DNA of 64,000 nucleotides from Flavobacterium sp. 245 (GCF_004362055.1 NZ_SNXB01000005.1:310001-374000); one strand, 5' to 3'. Positions 27,567 to 38,190 are shown, counted from the first letter of the stretch. Program-made: numbers and translations. Notes: generated by a model from the sequence alone, not told the origin.

Positions 27567-28913
27567 TTAAGCTACCGCTTTTCTATTTTTACCAGTCTTC
27601 ATTAAACCATCATAATGTTTATTTAACAAGTATGAATTGATTTGTTGAATAGTGTCTATTGCAACCCCAACCATAATTATTAATGAGGTACCTCCAAAAA
27701 ACATTGCCCAAGATTGTTGTACATCCATAATACTTACAACAATAGCTGGGAACACAGCAATCAAAGCAAGGAATAAAGATCCTGGGAAAGTTATTAAAGA
27801 CATCACTTTATCTAGGAAGTCTGAAGTTTCAGCTCCTGGACGAACGCCAGGGATAAAACCACCACTTCTTTTTAAATCATCAGCCATTTTGTTCGTAGGA
27901 ACAGTAATTGCAGTATAGAAAAATGTAAATACAATAATTAAAGTTGCAAATACAAAATTATACCAAAAACCGAACATATTACTAAATGCTCCAACAATAG
28001 ATTGTGATGTATCTGATTTAGATAATCCAGCTACAGCTGCAGGTATAAACATAATTGCCTGAGCAAAAATGATTGGCATAACTCCAGAAGCATTAAGCTT
28101 TAGAGGAATCCATTGTCTATTACCACCTGCCAAATCTTGCTCATAGTCTCCTGTCGTAGTACGACGAGCGTACTGTACAGGAATTCTACGTACTGCCATT
28201 GTAAGCAATACACAAGAAATGATTACTAATAACCATACAATAATTTCAATGGCCATTAACATCAAGCCTCCAGTGTTGTTTGTAACTACAGACTTAAATT
28301 CTTGCATAAAAGCTTGTGGTAAACGAGCTAAAATACCAACCATAATCAATAATGAAATTCCATTTCCAATACCTTTATCAGTAATTTTTTCACCTAGCCA
28401 CATAGCAAAAATTGTACCAGTAACTAGAATGATTACAGACGAGAATAAAAATTCAGGCGAATTAAAGCCTAGTAGAAAAGCACTACCAGGCAATGTTCTG
28501 TATAAATTATAGATATAAGTTGGACCTTGAACCAATGTAATAGCAATAGTTAACCAACGTGTAATTTGATTAATCTTTTTTCTACCACTCTCTCCATCAT
28601 TTTGAAGTTTTTGTAAATAAGGAATAGCAATTCCCATTAACTGAACAACAATAGATGCAGAAATATAAGGCATAATTCCTAAAGCAAAAACTGAAGCTTT
28701 AGAAAACGCACCTCCGGTGAACATGTCTAGGATAGATCCTAAACCATTTTTAGTTTGTCCTGCTAACCCCATCAATTGAGTTGCGTCAATTCCAGGAAGC
28801 GTAACGTGTGCTCCAAAACGATATACTAAAAGCAATCCTAAAGTAATTAGGATTCTATTCTTTAGTTCTTCGATTTTCCAAACATTGCTAATTGATTCAA
28901 TAAATTTCTTCAT
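27567..28913 (-). CDS. secY: Protein translocase subunit SecY
   Basis: A 448-residue, ten-helix membrane protein. It opens with [20 protein letters not shown] and the plug-region LPGIDATQL. It has the loop [20 protein letters not shown] and the cytoplasmic arginine-rich [18 protein letters not shown]. It forms the SecYEG channel. It lies 12 bases after rplO and seven before infA within the operon. Confidence 0.98.
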   Translation of the reverse strand: MKKFIESISNVWKIEELKNRILITLGLLLVYRFGAHVTLPGIDATQLMGLAGQTKNGLGSILDMFTGGAFSKASVFALGIMPYISASIVVQLMGIAIPYLQKLQNDGESGRKKINQITRWLTIAITLVQGPTYIYNLYRTLPGSAFLLGFNSPEFLFSSVIILVTGTIFAMWLGEKITDKGIGNGISLLIMVGILARLPQAFMQEFKSVVTNNTGGLMLMAIEIIVWLLVIISCVLLTMAVRRIPVQYARRTTTGDYEQDLAGGNRQWIPLKLNASGVMPIIFAQAIMFIPAAVAGLSKSDTSQSIVGAFSNMFGFWYNFVFATLIIVFTFFYTAITVPTNKMADDLKRSGGFIPGVRPGAETSDFLDKVMSLITFPGSLFLALIAVFPAIVVSIMDVQQSWAMFFGGTSLIIMVGVAIDTIQQINSYLLNKHYDGLMKTGKNRKAVA

Positions 28914-28925
28914 ACAATAGAAAAA

Positions 28926-29378
28926 TTATATTGTTACAGCCTCTCCTCCAGCAGCTTCAATAGCAGCTTTTGCAGTAGCAGTAAATTTGTGAGCAGTTAC
29001 TTTTAATTTTGCTTTCAATTCTCCTCTACCTAAAATCTTAACGATTTCATTTTTGGTAGCTAGACGGTTTGCAACAAACTCTGTCATAGAAACAGAATCA
29101 GTAATCACACCTTTGTCTACTAATAATTGAAGCGTATCTAAATTAACACCTTCGTATTCTTTACGATTGATGTTTGTGAAACCAAACTTAGGTACACGTC
29201 TTTGAAGTGGCATTTGCCCTCCTTCAAAACCAATCTTTTTAGAATAACCAGAACGAGATTTTGCTCCTTTGTGACCTCTTGCAGCAGTGCCACCTTTTCC
29301 AGAACCTTCTCCTCTACCTAATCTTTTATTTTGATTGTGCGTTGATCCTTCAGCTGGTTGTAAGTTACTTAAATTCAT
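28926..29378 (-). CDS. rplO: Large ribosomal subunit protein uL15
   Basis: A 150-residue L15 with the glycine- and arginine-rich N-terminal extension (NKRLGRGEGSGKGGTAARGH, KGAKSRSGYSKKIGFEGGQM) and the C-terminal globular part ending in AIEAAGGEAVTI. Position between rpmD and secY is the standard one. Confidence 0.98.
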   Translation of the reverse strand: MNLSNLQPAEGSTHNQNKRLGRGEGSGKGGTAARGHKGAKSRSGYSKKIGFEGGQMPLQRRVPKFGFTNINRKEYEGVNLDTLQLLVDKGVITDSVSMTEFVANRLATKNEIVKILGRGELKAKLKVTAHKFTATAKAAIEAAGGEAVTI

Positions 29379-29389
29379 AACAGTATTTG

Positions 29390-29572
29390 TTATTTAGCTT
29401 CTTCAACAGAAACTAAGTGTTTAACTTTGTTTATCATACCAAGGATAGCAGGGTTTGAATCATGCTCTACAACTTGTCCCATTTTACGTAGACCTAAAGC
29501 TTCTAAACCTCTCTTTTGAGAAAGAGGACAGTTGATTTTGCTTCTTACTTGTTTTACTAATAATTTAGCCAT
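29390..29572 (-). CDS. rpmD: Large ribosomal subunit protein uL30
   Basis: A 60-residue L30: [20 protein letters not shown] and [20 protein letters not shown] are typical. An AAGGA patch lies five bases before the ATG. Flanked by rpsE (12 bases) and rplO (11 bases). Confidence 0.97.
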   Translation of the reverse strand: MAKLLVKQVRSKINCPLSQKRGLEALGLRKMGQVVEHDSNPAILGMINKVKHLVSVEEAK

Positions 29573-29584
29573 AATTTCCTTGAA

Positions 29585-30106
29585 TTAACCTTTAAAAACT
29601 TTTTCTAAAGAAACACCTCTTTGTTTTGCAACAGTATGAGCGCTTCTCATTTGTAATAAAGCATCAAAAGTTGCTTTCACTACGTTATGAGGATTTGATG
29701 ATCCTTGAGATTTAGATAATACATCGTGAATACCTACTGATTCAAGAACTGAACGAACAGCTCCACCAGCAATAACTCCTGTACCATGAGAAGCAGGAAT
29801 TAAGAATACACGTGCACCACCAAATTTACCTTTTTGTTCGTGAGGAACAGATTGTCCATTCAAAGGAATTTTTACCAAGTTTTTCTTAGCATCTTCTACT
29901 GCTTTCGCAATTGCTTCAGAAACGTCTTTAGATTTTCCTAATCCATGACCAACCACTCCATTTTCATCACCTACAACTACAATAGCAGAAAAACCGAAAG
30001 CTCTACCACCTTTTGTAACTTTAGTAACACGATTAACACTTACCAGACGATCTTTAAGTTCAAGACCACTTGGTTTTACCAATTCTACATTTTTGTATTT
30101 AGACAT
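29585..30106 (-). CDS. rpsE: Small ribosomal subunit protein uS5
   Basis: A 173-residue S5 with the N-terminal double-stranded RNA-binding part ([39 protein letters not shown]) and the C-terminal domain ([20 protein letters not shown]). It contributes to decoding accuracy. Six bases after rplR. Confidence 0.98.
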   Translation of the reverse strand: MSKYKNVELVKPSGLELKDRLVSVNRVTKVTKGGRAFGFSAIVVVGDENGVVGHGLGKSKDVSEAIAKAVEDAKKNLVKIPLNGQSVPHEQKGKFGGARVFLIPASHGTGVIAGGAVRSVLESVGIHDVLSKSQGSSNPHNVVKATFDALLQMRSAHTVAKQRGVSLEKVFKG

Positions 30107-30112
30107 AATATA

Positions 30113-30463
30113 TTAGAATTTAAGTCCAGCCGCTCTTGCGCCTTCTGCTAATGATTTAATACGACCGTGATACAAATAACCACCTCTATCAAAAGTGATT
30201 GTTTCAATCCCAGCTTTTAACGCTTTCTCTGCAACTAGTTTTCCAACAGCAGCAGCTACTTCAACGTTAGTACCTTTTCCTATTTCTTTTTCTCTAGAAG
30301 ATGCAGCTAATATAGTAACTCCATTTACATCATCAATGATTTGAGCGTAAATTTCTTTATTACTTCTAAATACAGACAATCTCGGCTTAGCAGCAGAACC
30401 ACTAATCGTTTTTCTAATTCTGAATTTAATTCTCTGTCTTCTTTCAGATTTTGTTAATGACAT
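30113..30463 (-). CDS. rplR: Large ribosomal subunit protein uL18
   Basis: A 116-residue L18 that binds 5S rRNA. It has the basic N-terminus [38 protein letters not shown] and the terminal [20 protein letters not shown]. Eleven bases after rplF. Confidence 0.98.
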   Translation of the reverse strand: MSLTKSERRQRIKFRIRKTISGSAAKPRLSVFRSNKEIYAQIIDDVNGVTILAASSREKEIGKGTNVEVAAAVGKLVAEKALKAGIETITFDRGGYLYHGRIKSLAEGARAAGLKF

Positions 30464-30474
30464 AATCTTATTTT

Positions 30475-31017
30475 TTAAGCTGATTTACCTGCTTTTCTTC
30501 TTAATACTTCACCCACAAATTTAACACCTTTACCTTTATATGGCTCTGGCTTACGGAAACCTCTGATTTTCGCAGCAACTTGACCTAAAAGTTGTTTGTC
30601 AAATGATGTTAATTTTACGATAGGGTTCTTACCTTTTTCAGATATTGTTTCTAAAGCTACTTCTGGAGCAATTTCTAAAACAATATTGTGAGAATATCCA
30701 AGTGCTAAATCTAATTTTTGACCTTGGTTTGAAGCTCTATAACCAACTCCAACTAATTCTAGTTCTTTAGTAAAACCTTCATTTACACCCACAATCATGT
30801 TACTGATTAATGATCTGTATAATCCGTGTTTTGCTCTATGGTCTTTATGATCAGACGATCTTTCAACTTGAACTTGATCGCCTTCAACAGTTACAGTTAC
30901 GTCCGAAAACTCCTGAACTAGTTGACCTTTTTTTCCTTTTACTGTAATAATACCGTCTTTAACTTCAACAGTTACACCAGCAGGGATTACAATTGGGCTT
31001 TTACCTATTCTTGACAT
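30475..31017 (-). CDS. rplF: Large ribosomal subunit protein uL6
   Basis: A 180-residue L6 made of two related domains, opening [20 protein letters not shown] and with the C-terminal signature [20 protein letters not shown]. It lies 18 bases after rpsH. Confidence 0.98.
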   Translation of the reverse strand: MSRIGKSPIVIPAGVTVEVKDGIITVKGKKGQLVQEFSDVTVTVEGDQVQVERSSDHKDHRAKHGLYRSLISNMIVGVNEGFTKELELVGVGYRASNQGQKLDLALGYSHNIVLEIAPEVALETISEKGKNPIVKLTSFDKQLLGQVAAKIRGFRKPEPYKGKGVKFVGEVLRRKAGKSA

Positions 31018-31035
31018 CTTATCTAGTGTTTAAAA

Positions 31036-31434
31036 TTAGTATACGTAACAAATTACTTCACCACCTACATTTAATTGCTTAGCTTGTTTTCCAGTCATCA
31101 AACCTTTTGATGTAGAAACAATAGCAATTCCTAATCCATTAAGGATTCTAGGTAATTTGGCAGCACCTGCGTACTTACGTAAACCAGGTTTACTAATTCT
31201 TTGGATATCTTTGATTACAGGCTCTTTAGTATCTTTATCATACTTTAAAGCAATTTTGATAGAACCTTGAACAGTGTTCGTTTCAAATTTGTAACTTAAG
31301 ATATAACCTTGATCAAATAAGATCTTAGTTATTTCTTTTTTTAGATTAGAAGCTGGAATTTCAACAACTTTGTGGTTTGCAGCCACAGCGTTACGAACTC
31401 TAGTCAAATAATCTGCAATAGGATCTGTATACAT
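31036..31434 (-). CDS. rpsH: Small ribosomal subunit protein uS8
   Basis: From the ATG at 31434 it has 132 residues and opens MYTDPIADYLTRVRNAVAAN, the standard S8 start. A longer reading from 31494 adds 20 residues that S8 proteins do not have and runs through a hairpin, so it is rejected. The C-terminus has ISTSKGLMTGKQAKQLNVGG-like sequence (IVSTSKGLMTGKQA). S8 is a primary 16S-binding protein, and in E. coli it represses the spc operon. Here it has its own promoter and leader. Confidence 0.97.
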   Translation of the reverse strand: MYTDPIADYLTRVRNAVAANHKVVEIPASNLKKEITKILFDQGYILSYKFETNTVQGSIKIALKYDKDTKEPVIKDIQRISKPGLRKYAGAAKLPRILNGLGIAIVSTSKGLMTGKQAKQLNVGGEVICYVY

Positions 31435-31458
31435 ATGTATTTGATTGCGATTACGGTT

Positions 31459-31483
31459 TTCAGGAAGCACTATGCTTCCTGAA
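31459..31483 (-). promoter_or_regulatory. Leader hairpin upstream of rpsH
   Basis: A perfect 11-base-pair stem (31459-31469 with 31473-31483) with a 3-base loop. On the minus strand no T-run follows, so it is not an intrinsic terminator. It lies inside the predicted 5' leader of rpsH, 24 bases before the ATG. A role as a binding site for S8 or another regulator is possible but unproven. Confidence 0.55.
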
Positions 31484-31513
31484 CCTTTAATCAATTAAAA
31501 TTATTTTTTGGTT

Positions 31514-31544
31514 TGCAAAAGTACTAACTTATTGCGAGATTACC
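31514..31544 (-). promoter_or_regulatory. Internal promoter between rpsN and rpsH (TTG-N20-TACTTTTG)
   Basis: TTG at 31544-31542 overlaps the last codon and stop region of rpsN. TACTTTTG at 31521-31514 follows after 20 bases, a full match to the Bacteroidetes consensus. The gap to rpsH is 105 bases, whereas its neighbours are mostly 2 to 20. Predicted leader about 74 bases. Confidence 0.65.
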
Positions 31545-31809
31545 AAGATGCTTTTTTAACTCCAGGAATTAACCCATTATTAGCCATTTCACGGAAAGTT
31601 ACACGTGAAATACCGAATTGACGGATATAACCTCTTGGTCTACCTGTTAACTTGCAACGATTGTGCAAACGAACTGGTGAAGCATTTTTAGGTAATTTTT
31701 GTAAGCCTTCATAATCTCCAGCTTCTAATAAAGCTTTTCTTTTTTCAGCGTACTTAGCTACCGTTTTCTCTCTTTTAACCTCACGGGCCTTCATTGATTC
31801 TTTAGCCAT
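31540..31809 (-). CDS. rpsN: Small ribosomal subunit protein uS14 (zinc-free long form)
   Basis: An 89-residue S14 with the C-terminal signature [20 protein letters not shown]. It is the long form (about 89-101 residues) without the two CxxC zinc motifs; only one cysteine is present. It lies three bases after rplE. Its stop codon overlaps the -33 element of the promoter for the next gene. Confidence 0.98.
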   Translation of the reverse strand: MAKESMKAREVKREKTVAKYAEKRKALLEAGDYEGLQKLPKNASPVRLHNRCKLTGRPRGYIRQFGISRVTFREMANNGLIPGVKKASW

Positions 31810-31812
31810 ATC

Positions 31813-32364
31813 TTAATTCTTTTTAAAAGGTAATCCTAATTCAGCCAATAATGACTTTGCTTCCTTGTCTGTTTTTGCAGTAGTAACAAATGTAATATCC
31901 ATTCCTGAAATTTTGTTTACTTTGTCAATATCAATTTCTGGGAAAATGATTTGCTCCAAAACTCCAAGATTGTAGTTACCTCTTCCGTCGAAACCTGTAG
32001 CTTTGATACCACTAAAATCTCTAACGCGTGGTAAAGCAGAAGTAATAAGTCTATCTAAAAACTCATACATTCTTTCACCACGTAAAGTAACTTTTGCTCC
32101 AATAGGCATTCCTTTTCTCAATTTGAAAGACGCAACGTCTTTCTTTGAAATTGTAGATACTGCTTTTTGTCCAGTGATCTTTGTTAACTCATCAACCGCA
32201 TAGTCAATAAGTTTTTTATCAGATACAGCTGCACCAACTCCACGGCTCAAAACGATTTTTTCAAGTTTTGGAACTTGCATTACGTTTGTATATCCGAACT
32301 CTTCTTTAAGAGCAGAGATTACTCTACTCTTATATTCTTCTTTTAGTCTAGGTGTATATGCCAT
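31813..32364 (-). CDS. rplE: Large ribosomal subunit protein uL5
   Basis: A 183-residue L5 with [40 protein letters not shown] and [20 protein letters not shown]. It binds 5S rRNA and contacts P-site tRNA. Two bases after rplX. Confidence 0.98.
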   Translation of the reverse strand: MAYTPRLKEEYKSRVISALKEEFGYTNVMQVPKLEKIVLSRGVGAAVSDKKLIDYAVDELTKITGQKAVSTISKKDVASFKLRKGMPIGAKVTLRGERMYEFLDRLITSALPRVRDFSGIKATGFDGRGNYNLGVLEQIIFPEIDIDKVNKISGMDITFVTTAKTDKEAKSLLAELGLPFKKN

Positions 32365-32366
32365 TA

Positions 32367-32681
32367 CTATAGTACTTGATTAGATTTTTTTGAAAATCTT
32401 ACTTTCTTATCTCCTTCTACTCTAATACCTACTCTAGTTGTCTCCTTAGTTTTAGGATCAATTAGTGAAATGTTAGAAATTTGAATAGAAGCCTCTTTCT
32501 TAACGATACCACCTTGAGGGTTTTTAGCACTTGGTTTTGTATGTTTCGAAACCATGTTTACACCTTCAACTATCGCTTTATTTTTCTCACGGTAAACACG
32601 TAAAACTTTACCTTCAGCACCTTTATGGTCTCCAGCAATAACTCTTACGATATCTCCTGATTTTATTTTTAGCTTTATCAT
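32367..32681 (-). CDS. rplX: Large ribosomal subunit protein uL24
   Basis: A 104-residue KOW-domain protein: [20 protein letters not shown] and [20 protein letters not shown] are typical of L24, an assembly initiator for the large subunit. Eleven bases after rplN. Confidence 0.98.
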   Translation of the reverse strand: MIKLKIKSGDIVRVIAGDHKGAEGKVLRVYREKNKAIVEGVNMVSKHTKPSAKNPQGGIVKKEASIQISNISLIDPKTKETTRVGIRVEGDKKVRFSKKSNQVL

Positions 32682-32692
32682 CTTAAAACGAA

Positions 32693-33061
32693 TTAAAGCA
32701 CTTCTGGTGCTAATGATACAATTTTCATGAATTGTTTTTCACGAAGTTCTCTTGCTACCGGACCAAAAACACGAGTTCCTCTCATTTCCCCTGCAGCATT
32801 CAAAAGAACACATGCATTGTCATCGAAACGGATATAAGAACCATCAGCTCTTCTCACTTCTTTTTTGGTACGCACAACAACTGCAGTTGAAACAGCTCCT
32901 TTTTTCACGTTACCGTTTGGAGTTGCATCTTTAATAGATACTACAATCTTGTCACCAACAGAGGCATACCTTCTTTTGGTACCTCCTAAAACACGGATAG
33001 TTAAAACTTCCTTAGCTCCCGTGTTATCTGCTACTTTTAGTCTTGATTCCTGTTGTACCAT
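32693..33061 (-). CDS. rplN: Large ribosomal subunit protein uL14
   Basis: A 122-residue L14 with [40 protein letters not shown] and the terminal [16 protein letters not shown]. Full family length. Two bases after rpsQ. Confidence 0.98.
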
Positions 33062-33063
33062 AA

Positions 33064-33324
33064 TTATTTAGCTCTTTCTAAGATTTCAACTAATCTCCAA
33101 CATTTTGTTTTACTTAAAGGACGCGTTTCGCTAATTCTTACAGTATCTCCAATGTTACAGTCGTTTGTTTCGTCGTGTGCAACATATTTCTTTGTTTTCA
33201 ACACGAACTTACCGTATAACGGGTGTTTTACTTTTCTTACTTCAGCAATAACAATAGACTTATCCATTTTATTTGAAGTAACAACACCTATTCTTTCTTT
33301 TCTTAAATTTCTTTTTTCTTCCAT
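33064..33324 (-). CDS. rpsQ: Small ribosomal subunit protein uS17
   Basis: An 86-residue OB-fold S17: [39 protein letters not shown] and [20 protein letters not shown]. Seventeen bases after rpmC. Confidence 0.98.
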   Translation of the reverse strand: MEEKRNLRKERIGVVTSNKMDKSIVIAEVRKVKHPLYGKFVLKTKKYVAHDETNDCNIGDTVRISETRPLSKTKCWRLVEILERAK

Positions 33325-33341
33325 CTTTCAGCAGAATACAA

Positions 33342-33533
33342 TTATTGTAACTCTCTTTTAGTTAACTCTGTAGCCAATCTTGCAACTGTTCTTCTAACGC
33401 TTCTAATTTGAAGTGGATTAGCAATTGGAGAAATAGCGTGAGCCATTTTTAGGTCAGCATATACTTTCTTAGTTTGACTAAGCTTTTCTTGCAACTCCGC
33501 TGCAGAAAGATCTTTTATTTCTGATTGTTTCAT
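33342..33533 (-). CDS. rpmC: Large ribosomal subunit protein uL29
   Basis: A 63-residue two-helix protein with EIKDLSAAELQEKLSQTKK and a C-terminal arginine-rich helix (QIRSVRRTVARLATEL). It lies at the tunnel exit on the ribosome. Twelve bases after rplP. Confidence 0.97.
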   Translation of the reverse strand: MKQSEIKDLSAAELQEKLSQTKKVYADLKMAHAISPIANPLQIRSVRRTVARLATELTKRELQ

Positions 33534-33545
33534 AATAAATATAAA

Positions 33546-33971
33546 TTATGCTTCGAAATCTCTAGCAACGACGAATTTAGTTTTTACTGGAAGTTTCTGA
33601 GCTGCAAGACGTAAAGCCTCTTTTGCAACTGATAACGGAACTCCTCCAACTTCAAACATAATTCTTCCTGGTTTAACAACAGCAGCCCAATACTCAACTG
33701 CTCCTTTACCTTTACCCATACGTACTTCAAGAGGTTTCTTAGTGATAGGTTTGTCTGGAAATATTTTAATCCATAATTGTCCTTCTCTCTTCATGTAACG
33801 AGTTGCAGCGATACGCGCAGCTTCGATTTGACGAGAAGTTAAGAACATTCCATCTTCATGTACAGATTTAATACCAAACATTCCATTAGAAAGTTCATGC
33901 CCTCTTTGAGAGTTACCTTTCATTTTACCTTTTTGTACCTTACGGTATTTTGTTCTTTTAGGCTGTAACAT
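33546..33971 (-). CDS. rplP: Large ribosomal subunit protein uL16
   Basis: A 141-residue L16: [20 protein letters not shown], the conserved [18 protein letters not shown] and a C-terminal [12 protein letters not shown]. Nineteen bases after rpsC. Confidence 0.98.
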   Translation of the reverse strand: MLQPKRTKYRKVQKGKMKGNSQRGHELSNGMFGIKSVHEDGMFLTSRQIEAARIAATRYMKREGQLWIKIFPDKPITKKPLEVRMGKGKGAVEYWAAVVKPGRIMFEVGGVPLSVAKEALRLAAQKLPVKTKFVVARDFEA

Positions 33972-33990
33972 TTTTCTTTAGTTTAAAAAT

Positions 33991-34749
33991 TTACTTTCTT
34001 TTACGAGCGTCTGGTTTTCCACCTTTGTTAAAGTTAGATTTGCCTCTAGGAGCATCTCCACCTTTACCACCACCTGTACCAGATTGTTTTTTGTCCATTC
34101 CAGCAAGTGGAGAAAGTTCTCTCTTACCGTAAACTTCACCTTTCATGATCCATACTTTGATACCCATTCTACCATAAGTAGTATGAGCTTCAGCCAAAGC
34201 ATAATCAATGTCAGCTCTGAAAGTTGATAGAGGAATTCTACCTTCTTTGAAACCTTCTGAACGCGCCATCTCAGCACCATTCAAACGACCAGAAATCAAA
34301 ACTTTGATACCTTCAGCGTTCATACGCATAGAAGCAGCAATAGCCATTTTGATTGCACGTCTGTAAGAAATACGGCTTTCGATTTGTCGAGCAATGCTTG
34401 TCGCCACAAGATAAGCATCTAACTCAGGTCTTTTGATTTCAAAGATGTTAATTTGAACCTCTTTGTCAGTAACTTTCTTAAGTTCTTCTTTCAACTTGTC
34501 TACCTCTTGCCCACCTTTTCCGATAATGATACCAGGTCTAGCAGTAGTGATAGTAACGGTTACAAGTTTCAAAGTTCTCTCGATGATTACTTTTGATACA
34601 CTAGCTTTTGATAAACGAGCATGGATATACTTTCTGATTTTGTGATCTTCGGCTAATTTATCACCGTAATCATTTCCACCATACCAGTTTGAGTCCCATC
34701 CTCTGATGATACCAAGTCTATTTCCAATTGGATTTGTCTTTTGTCCCAT
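33991..34749 (-). CDS. rpsC: Small ribosomal subunit protein uS3
   Basis: A 252-residue S3. The KH domain contains the GxxG loop in [19 protein letters not shown] and the C-terminal domain [21 protein letters not shown] Gly/Lys-rich tail of about 35 residues ([16 protein letters not shown]) is an extension relative to the E. coli protein. Five bases after rplV. Confidence 0.98.
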   Translation of the reverse strand: MGQKTNPIGNRLGIIRGWDSNWYGGNDYGDKLAEDHKIRKYIHARLSKASVSKVIIERTLKLVTVTITTARPGIIIGKGGQEVDKLKEELKKVTDKEVQINIFEIKRPELDAYLVATSIARQIESRISYRRAIKMAIAASMRMNAEGIKVLISGRLNGAEMARSEGFKEGRIPLSTFRADIDYALAEAHTTYGRMGIKVWIMKGEVYGKRELSPLAGMDKKQSGTGGGKGGDAPRGKSNFNKGGKPDARKRK

Positions 34750-34754
34750 GCTGC

Positions 34755-35168
34755 TTAAGAATTGCTTTGTGTGTTATTGATAGCTCCAAGCACGATTGTT
34801 ACGTGGTTAGAACGTTTTCTGATTCTGTGTGCACGACCTTGTGGAGCTGGACGAAGTCTTTTTAACATCATTCCACCATCTACTCTGATCTCTTTAACAA
34901 ATAATCCAGCTTCTTCTAAATTACCTTCACTATTTTTTTGCTCCCAGTTATTGATTGCAGATAATAATAGTTTTTCTAATTTTCTTGAAGCTTCTTTAGA
35001 ACTGAATCTTAAAATGTTAAGTGCTCTTTCTACCTTCTGACCTCTTACCAAGTCCGCTACTAAGCGCATTTTTCTAGGTGAAGTAGGGCAGTTATTCAAT
35101 TTTGCGAAAGCAATAGACTTATTAGCCTCTTTTCTCGCATCTGCTGTTTCTCTTTTACGAACTCCCAT
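34755..35168 (-). CDS. rplV: Large ribosomal subunit protein uL22
   Basis: A 137-residue L22 with [20 protein letters not shown] and, near the C-terminus, the beta-hairpin tip [20 protein letters not shown] that lines the exit tunnel. The extended N-terminus [18 protein letters not shown] is longer than in E. coli. Six bases after rpsS. Confidence 0.98.
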
Positions 35169-35174
35169 TGCTTC

Positions 35175-35453
35175 TTATTTTTTACCTTTATTTTTTGCTC
35201 CAGCATGACCTCTAAAAGATCTAGTTGGTGAAAACTCTCCTAATTTGTGACCTACCATGTTTTCTGTTACGTAAACTGGTACAAATTGACGACCGTTATG
35301 AACTGCGATAGTTTGTCCAACAAAGTCTGGAGTAATCATTGAAGCTCTAGACCAAGTCTTTACCACTCCATTTTTACCACTTTCTATGTTTTCTTGAACT
35401 TTCTTGTCTAATTTATAATGAACGAAAGGTCCTTTTTTTAATGAACGTGCCAT
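35175..35453 (-). CDS. rpsS: Small ribosomal subunit protein uS19
   Basis: A 92-residue S19: [20 protein letters not shown], the signature [20 protein letters not shown] and [14 protein letters not shown]. Six bases after rplB. Confidence 0.98.
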   Translation of the reverse strand: MARSLKKGPFVHYKLDKKVQENIESGKNGVVKTWSRASMITPDFVGQTIAVHNGRQFVPVYVTENMVGHKLGEFSPTRSFRGHAGAKNKGKK

Positions 35454-35459
35454 ATCTTA

Positions 35460-36284
35460 TTATTTCTTTCTACGTTCTACGATATACTTGTTACTCGGGT
35501 TTTTCTTAGAACGAGTTCTGTAACCTTTAGCTGGCACTCCGTTTCTTGAACGTGGGTGTCCTCCAGAAGAACGTCCTTCACCACCTCCCATAGGGTGATC
35601 AACTGGGTTCATCGCTACTGGTCTAGTTCTAGGTCTTCTTCCTAACCATCTTGTTCTACCTGCTTTTCCAGATACAACTAATTGGTGGTCAGAATTAGAA
35701 ACAGCTCCAATTGTAGCCGAACAAGTCAACAAGATCAATCTTGTTTCACCAGATGGCATTTTAATTGTTGCATATTTCCCGTCTCTTGCCATTAACTGAG
35801 CAAAAGTTCCAGCTGAACGAGCAATAACCGCTCCTTGTCCTGGACGTAACTCAATACAAGATATAACAGTTCCAAGAGGAATTCTGCTTAAAGGTAATGT
35901 ATTACCAATTTCAGGTTGAGATTCTGGACCAGAAACTAATTTCTGACCAACTTTCAATCCGTTTTGAGCAATTACATAAGTTTTCTCTCCATCAGCATAA
36001 GCTAATAAAGCGATAAACGCAGTACGATTTGGATCGTATTCAATTGATTTCACTGTAGCTGGAATTCCATCTTTAGTTCTTTTGAAATCAATAATACGAT
36101 ATCTCTGCTTGTGACCACCACCCGTATAACGCATGGTCATCTTTCCTTGACTATTTCTACCTCCAGAGTTTTTTATCGGCGCTATCAAAGAGCGTTCCGG
36201 CTTATCAGTTGTAATGGCGTCATAACCATTCACAACTCTAAATCGCTGACCTGGGGTAATAGGTTTTAATTTTCTTACTGACAT
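35460..36284 (-). CDS. rplB: Large ribosomal subunit protein uL2
   Basis: A 274-residue L2 with [20 protein letters not shown], the peptidyl-transferase-proximal segment [20 protein letters not shown] and the basic C-terminus. Nine bases after rplW. Confidence 0.98.
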   Translation of the reverse strand: MSVRKLKPITPGQRFRVVNGYDAITTDKPERSLIAPIKNSGGRNSQGKMTMRYTGGGHKQRYRIIDFKRTKDGIPATVKSIEYDPNRTAFIALLAYADGEKTYVIAQNGLKVGQKLVSGPESQPEIGNTLPLSRIPLGTVISCIELRPGQGAVIARSAGTFAQLMARDGKYATIKMPSGETRLILLTCSATIGAVSNSDHQLVVSGKAGRTRWLGRRPRTRPVAMNPVDHPMGGGEGRSSGGHPRSRNGVPAKGYRTRSKKNPSNKYIVERRKK

Positions 36285-36293
36285 TTTTCTATC

Positions 36294-36584
36294 TTAGATA
36301 TTGTTGTAAAAATCAATTGTTTCTCCTTCTTGTACTTGAACAATTGCTTTTTTATATGCATTTGTCTTTCCACTGATTAAACCACTTTTAGTGTATTTAG
36401 TAGATCTATCTGGTCTCACATTCATTGTGTTAACAGAAACGATAGTTACTCCATAAGCAGCCTCAACAGCTTTCTTAATCTCAACTTTGTTTGCTTTTTT
36501 GTTAACAACGAATCCGAAGCGGTTTAGAACTTCACTTTCTTTGGTTACTTTTTCCGTTACTATAGGTCTAATTATGATACTCAT
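36294..36584 (-). CDS. rplW: Large ribosomal subunit protein uL23
   Basis: A 96-residue L23: IIRPIVTEKVTKESEVLNRF, VNKKANKVEIKKAVEAAYGV and VNTMNVRPDRSTKYT. It docks SRP and trigger factor at the tunnel exit. Seven bases after rplD. Confidence 0.98.
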   Translation of the reverse strand: MSIIIRPIVTEKVTKESEVLNRFGFVVNKKANKVEIKKAVEAAYGVTIVSVNTMNVRPDRSTKYTKSGLISGKTNAYKKAIVQVQEGETIDFYNNI

Positions 36585-36591
36585 ACTCCTA

Positions 36592-37221
36592 TTATTTGCT
36601 TAAATTTTCTTCAATTAACTCTAAAGAACCTTCTAAAAGCACTAAATTATTAGTGTTTAAAATAGCGTAAGTGCTTAATTCAGAGCTAGTTACGACATTT
36701 GACGCCTTTAAATTACGTGACGACAAATATACGTTTTTATTCGACTCTCCCAACACAAATAGAGATTTTTTATTTTCTAACCCTAAAGCTTTCAAAACGT
36801 TAATGAAATTTTTAGTGTTTGGTGCATCAAAATTAAAGTCTTCTAAAACGATAATATTCGACTCTTTTGCTTTGATTGAGAAAGCTGATTTTCTAGCCAA
36901 TCTTTTTAAAGCTTTATTCAATTTGAATGAATAACTTCTTGGTCTTGGTCCAAAAACAGTTCCCCCACCTTTAAACAAAGGGTTCTTAATGCTTCCCGCA
37001 CGAGCTGTACCCGTACCTTTTTGCTTTTTAATCTTACGCGTACTTCCAGTTACTTCAGCTCTTTCTTTAGCCTTGTGAGTACCTTGTCTTTGATTAGCAA
37101 GATATTGCTTAACATCAAGATATACTGCGTGATTGTTTGGTTCAATTGCGAATACTGAATCAGAAAGTTGAACTTTTCTACCAGTATCTTTTCCGTTGAA
37201 ATCTAATACTTTTACTTCCAT
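36592..37221 (-). CDS. rplD: Large ribosomal subunit protein uL4
   Basis: From the ATG at 37221 it has 209 residues and opens [20 protein letters not shown]. The 15 additional upstream codons that stay open are part of rplC and are rejected. The loop [20 protein letters not shown] lines the exit tunnel. The ATG overlaps the rplC stop by one base (TAATG). L4 represses the S10 operon in E. coli; nothing here shows that mechanism. Confidence 0.97.
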   Translation of the reverse strand: MEVKVLDFNGKDTGRKVQLSDSVFAIEPNNHAVYLDVKQYLANQRQGTHKAKERAEVTGSTRKIKKQKGTGTARAGSIKNPLFKGGGTVFGPRPRSYSFKLNKALKRLARKSAFSIKAKESNIIVLEDFNFDAPNTKNFINVLKALGLENKKSLFVLGESNKNVYLSSRNLKASNVVTSSELSTYAILNTNNLVLLEGSLELIEENLSK

Positions 37222-37838
37222 TACTTCTGAATGATTACGTAAGAGTTTTTGTGTCCAGGAATACATCCTTTAACAACAAGTAGATTCTTTTCAGCAACTA
37301 CTTTTAAAACTCTAAGGTTTTGAACTTTTACATTATCTCCTCCCATTCTTCCAGCCATACGCATTCCTTTGAATACTCTAGATGGATAAGAAGAAGCTCC
37401 CACAGAACCAGGCGCTCTTAAACGGTTGTGCTGACCATGAGTAGCTTGTCCAACACCACCAAAACCGTGACGCTTAACAACACCCTGGAAACCTTTACCT
37501 TTAGACACACCTTGTACATCTACAAATTCTCCTTCTTCAAAAATAGAAACATCAATAAGATCTCCTAATTTTTGTTCAGTTGCGAAATCTTGGAATTCAA
37601 CGACTTTTTTCTTAGCAACAGTTCCAGCTTTTTTAAAGTGACCTACAGCCGCTTTAGTAGAATGTTTCTCGTTTTTGTCATCGAAACCAAGTTGCAACGC
37701 TTCGTACCCGTCAACACCTTTGGTTCTGACTTGGGTAACAACACATGGACCAGCTTCGATTACCGTACAAGGAATGTTTTTCCCGTTTTCATCAAAAATA
37801 CTAGTCATGCCGATTTTCTTACCAATTAACCCAGACAT
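37221..37838 (-). CDS. rplC: Large ribosomal subunit protein uL3
   Basis: A 205-residue L3: [40 protein letters not shown] and [19 protein letters not shown] are typical. It is the first gene of the large transcription unit, preceded by a strong promoter about 70 bases upstream. Unlike in E. coli, rpsJ is cut off from it by a terminator and 406 bases. Confidence 0.98.
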   Translation of the reverse strand: MSGLIGKKIGMTSIFDENGKNIPCTVIEAGPCVVTQVRTKGVDGYEALQLGFDDKNEKHSTKAAVGHFKKAGTVAKKKVVEFQDFATEQKLGDLIDVSIFEEGEFVDVQGVSKGKGFQGVVKRHGFGGVGQATHGQHNRLRAPGSVGASSYPSRVFKGMRMAGRMGGDNVKVQNLRVLKVVAEKNLLVVKGCIPGHKNSYVIIQK

Positions 37839-37907
37839 AAATATTAATTATTAATTACTAAAATTCCCTTCAATTTGAAAATAACAGAAATTTCCAAACA
37901 GGGAGTG

Positions 37908-37939
37908 CAAAAGTAGACATTAAAATTGAATATACCAAA
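37908..37939 (-). promoter_or_regulatory. Promoter of the rplC-rplQ operon (TTTG-N20-TACTTTTG)
   Basis: TTTG at 37939-37936 and TACTTTTG at 37915-37908 on the minus strand, 20 bases apart: a full consensus match. Predicted start near 37902, leaving a leader of about 64 bases before rplC. Confidence 0.78.
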
Positions 37940-38190
37940 CGGTTCCAAAAATTAAATCGCTCATAATCAAAATCCAAGCTTCAAATCAACACCAAAAAGA
38001 ACTTTTATCATCTTAAAACTTGAAACGTTTTTTTAAATCTTTAAACAGTTTTAACTTAACAATTACTTAATGAAATCAAAATTAAAAACTACCGCACCTC
38101 CTTAAAACAAAGGGATTTACACAAACCCTAAAACCATTTTAGATAATGAAATATTTAAAAATCTACAAATCGAAACCATCTTTTAAAAAC
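37940..38190. other. AT-rich spacer between the rpsJ terminator and the rplC promoter
   Basis: Together with flanking sites this makes a 406-base gap without a gene. I see no ORF with coding character, no tRNA-like fold and no further strong hairpin here. A short plus-strand reading frame from 38146 runs straight through the terminator and is not credible. Confidence 0.6.

Noticed and set aside
27652..28512. Plus-strand ORFs opposite secY
   Set aside because: Shadow frames of a hydrophobic membrane protein gene.
31435..31494. 20-residue N-terminal extension of S8
   Set aside because: It is read through a perfect hairpin and has no counterpart in S8 proteins; the ATG at 31434 gives the standard start.
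37222..37266. 15-residue N-terminal extension of L4
   Set aside because: It lies inside rplC in another frame; the ATG at 37221 gives the canonical start.
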